A stretch of DNA of 64,000 nucleotides from Fragilariopsis cylindrus CCMP1102 (taxonomy: Eukaryota > Bacillariophyta > Bacillariophyceae > Bacillariales > Bacillariaceae), in the NCBI GenBank assembly GCA_900095095.1, contig FMBT01000332.1:186001-250000 (forward strand). Reading direction: 5' to 3'. How positions within the stretch are numbered: position 1 is the first letter of the stretch; each line of letters opens with the position of its first letter. The notes under the pieces were generated by a model that was given only the letters and a program-made list of their open reading frames with translations, did no database searches and had not been told where the DNA came from. Positions 63,359 through 64,000 of the stretch are shown here, one piece after another. A program made the position numbers and the translations under genes.

Positions 63359-63754
63359 CCAACTAGAGAATGTGACTCGACTTAGTTGTCATTTTTTTTT
63401 GGCCACATCTCAACCTAGACAGATATTACTTCAACATACAGTACTAACCCTATTATAACTGTAACCACAAACCTTGCACACCCATTCTCCCTCCTAAATA
63501 CATTAAAACTTGTGCTTGTGCTTGTGCTGTCGTTGTTATTGTTGTCACTGTTGAAGTGGTTGAGACTCCTGTGTGAGCAACCGCAGTATATGGACAGTAT
63601 ATGACAACAATAAATGCAAATGTTCTTACTACTGATAAACATAGCAAAGCGGATGGATATAACTGAAATGATGTAAATGTATGATTTTATGGTAATAAAG
63701 AGGATGTTAAAGACAAGAGGAGAGGGTGATCAGTTCTTTCTATTGGCGTATACT
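63359..63754. other. Spacer, possible first exon of the Cys-rich gene
   Basis: It contains the signal-peptide-like minus-strand frame mentioned for the Cys-rich gene, but no ATG lies in that exact frame. Nothing else is seen. Confidence 0.3.
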
Positions 63755-64000
63755 GAGGGATCTTTATGGGGACCAGGTTATTTTGCCCGTATCGATCTCC
63801 ACAAATTTTTCAAGAATATGTTTCAACGAGCGACATCGATGCATTGATTGAGCCTATTTTTGATAGTAATATGACAATAGCACGTCTTAATGGAACAACA
63901 ATAGACAATCCTTCATTCGGTGTACATGCCGTACAACAGGTTGAAATCCTATTATTGAATTTAAATGAAGATATCACAACGTTGGTTGTAGGGAAAGATA
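63755..64000 (+). pseudogene. Partial copy of the patatin-like lipase gene (cut by window end)
   Basis: From TTTATGGGGACCAGGTTATT to the window end the sequence follows 46370-46615 at well over 90% identity (GATCGAGCC/GATTGAGCC, ACAACAGCACG/ACAATAGCACG and a few others). Near its start it lacks one C relative to the gene (TTTTGCCCG versus TTTTGCCCCG), which changes the frame. The preceding exons are absent, so this is a fragment duplicated from inside the last exon, unless a larger copy continues beyond the window. Confidence 0.88.

Noticed and set aside
1-64000. tRNA, rRNA or other structured RNA genes
   Set aside because: I scanned for tRNA B-box-like GGTTCGAATCC strings and rRNA-like GC-rich blocks and saw none convincing; covariance-model searches could change this.

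Overview
The window looks like nuclear DNA of a diatom or a close stramenopile relative. It is AT-rich, its genes are broken by short GT-AG introns (about 65-290 bp), and several proteins carry a signal peptide followed by a phenylalanine motif of the kind that directs proteins into the complex plastid. It also holds a Ty1/copia element of the CoDi type typical of diatoms, a BspA-like (DUF285) surface protein, and many Asn/Ser/Asp low-complexity tracts.

Layout. 0-5.8 kb: end of a glutathione S-transferase, a decayed MYND-finger fragment, an Mpv17/PMP22 membrane protein converging on a two-exon cytochrome P450, and a secreted protein with three 79-residue Trp/Asp-rich repeats. 5.8-11 kb: repeats, a sulfotransferase-like membrane protein, a degenerate 13-residue-repeat gene and a copied fragment of the Mpv17/P450 3' ends. 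11-18 kb: ribonucleotide reductase R2, a plastid-type methyltransferase, an unknown Gln/Ser-rich protein and an RlmL-like RNA methyltransferase. 18-21 kb: a candidate MITE and the DUF285 protein. 21-29.5 kb: a Ser-rich type I membrane protein, a long DUF2358-like gene, a second 13-residue-repeat copy and a second sulfotransferase-like gene. 29.8-40.3 kb: isopentenyl phosphate kinase, a SufE-MnmA fusion, an AlgH/UPF0301 protein and an NCS1 nucleobase transporter. 41.5-48.7 kb: PP2C phosphatase, a ZIP transporter remnant, a patatin-like membrane lipase and an unrecognised secreted protein. 49-64 kb: Asn/Thr-rich decayed sequence split by a complete 9.4-kb copia element, then sparse DNA ending in a partial copy of the lipase gene.

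How genes relate. There are no operons. Shared themes are plastid delivery (SufE-MnmA, AlgH, methyltransferase, RNA methyltransferase) and secreted or surface proteins (Trp/Asp repeats, DUF285, Ser-rich, lipase, sulfotransferase-like). The most interesting single protein is the SufE-MnmA fusion, which would put a sulfur carrier and a tRNA thiolase on one chain.

Reading caution. Conserved genes such as RNR, P450, PP2C, NCS1, IPK and AlgH read cleanly. About a dozen other loci each need small frame changes, nearly all in the same direction (one base missing, usually in a short homopolymer). This suggests residual assembly indels at least as much as true pseudogenes, so many broken calls below are provisional. 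All calls come from reading the sequence; no database search was run.
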